From positions 1 through 5,360 of the forward strand of contig JAGGRS010000164.1 of assembly GCA_021159475.1 (NCBI GenBank): 5,360 nucleotides of DNA, read 5' to 3'. The translations under genes were made by a program, and so were the position numbers. Below, one piece after another: positions 5,167 to 5,360 of the stretch. Source of the stretch: Candidatus Methanophagales archaeon (GTDB lineage Archaea; Halobacteriota; Syntropharchaeia; Alkanophagales; Methanospirareceae). Positions within the stretch are counted from its first letter, which is position 1; the number at the start of each line of letters is the position of its first letter. The notes beneath the pieces are model-generated. The model made no database searches, was not told where the DNA came from, and was given only the letters and a program-made list of their open reading frames with translations.

Positions 5167-5360
5167 ATGAGAAGAATTGAGATAAGAGTTATTCCGAACT
5201 CGGATGATGAGCGTGTAATTGAAGCGGAGCCGCTAATAGTGCGAGTGAAAGAGCCAGCCACAAAGGGGAAGGCGAATAAAGCGGTGGTCAAATTGTTGTC
5301 GCGATACTTCAACGCCGATGTAAAAATCGTTTCAGGCATGAAGAGCAGGCGTAAAATTGT
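5167..5360 (+). CDS. DUF167/YggU (UPF0235) family protein, 5' part
   Basis: The first 64 codons of a small protein; the family is about 70-100 residues, so only the end is missing. Family features are the N-terminal strand RRIEIRVIPNS, LIVRVKEPATKGKANKAVVKLLSRYF (residues 23-48, containing the hallmark P.T.GKAN.A), and VKIVSGMKSRRKIV, matching the usual V.IVSG..SR.K. Function is not established for this family. The ATG at 5167 is the only reasonable start, since an in-frame TGA directly precedes it and the ATG at 5163 is out of frame and stops quickly. It begins three bases after the dnaJ-like stop, so it is cotranscribed with the chaperone genes. A GGGAG at 5149-5153 lies 13 bases upstream, farther than usual, so reinitiation from the upstream gene is plausible. 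Confidence 0.93.
   Translation, partial: MRRIEIRVIPNSDDERVIEAEPLIVRVKEPATKGKANKAVVKLLSRYFNADVKIVSGMKSRRKI

Overview
The window looks archaeal and chromosomal, probably from a euryarchaeote-type lineage related to methanogens or methane and alkane oxidisers. The evidence is an archaeal-type Obg-family GTPase with an NKxD motif, a UPF0147 protein (a family I know only from archaea), an archaeal TATA box, and GGTGAT or GGAAGGTG Shine-Dalgarno sites. A placement near ANME-1/Syntrophoarchaeia is only a stylistic guess. The window is almost fully coding, with no RNA genes, mobile elements, CRISPR arrays or terminators that I can support.

Layout: on the minus strand (1-959) a two-gene operon runs off the left edge. 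It holds a UPF0147 protein (959-687) coupled by an ATGA overlap to an Obg/COG0012-family GTPase (690-1, C-terminus missing). A short AT-rich divergent promoter region (about 960-1113) carries a clear TATA box for the plus strand. From 1114 onward a plus-strand operon reads grpE-like, dnaK-like, dnaJ-like, then a DUF167/YggU protein that is cut by the right edge.

The grpE-dnaK-dnaJ order is the classical Hsp70 operon, but all three proteins are unusual. The GrpE carries a coiled-coil tail of about 100 residues. The DnaK keeps a complete ATPase domain and substrate-binding beta domain, but its alpha-helical lid is gone and a ubiquitin-like beta-grasp domain takes its place. The normally hydrophobic interdomain linker is also altered. 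The DnaJ-like protein has no G/F region, zinc finger or C-terminal client domains. Instead it has three spaced J-like repeats, none with an HPD motif, plus highly basic segments.

Taken together this looks like a dedicated, paralogous Hsp70 machine whose parts have diverged together: a lidless, Ubl-tipped Hsp70 served by a non-canonical J-like cofactor and a scaffolded GrpE. The domain assignments come from direct reading of the translated sequence; the idea of a distinct chaperone system is inference.
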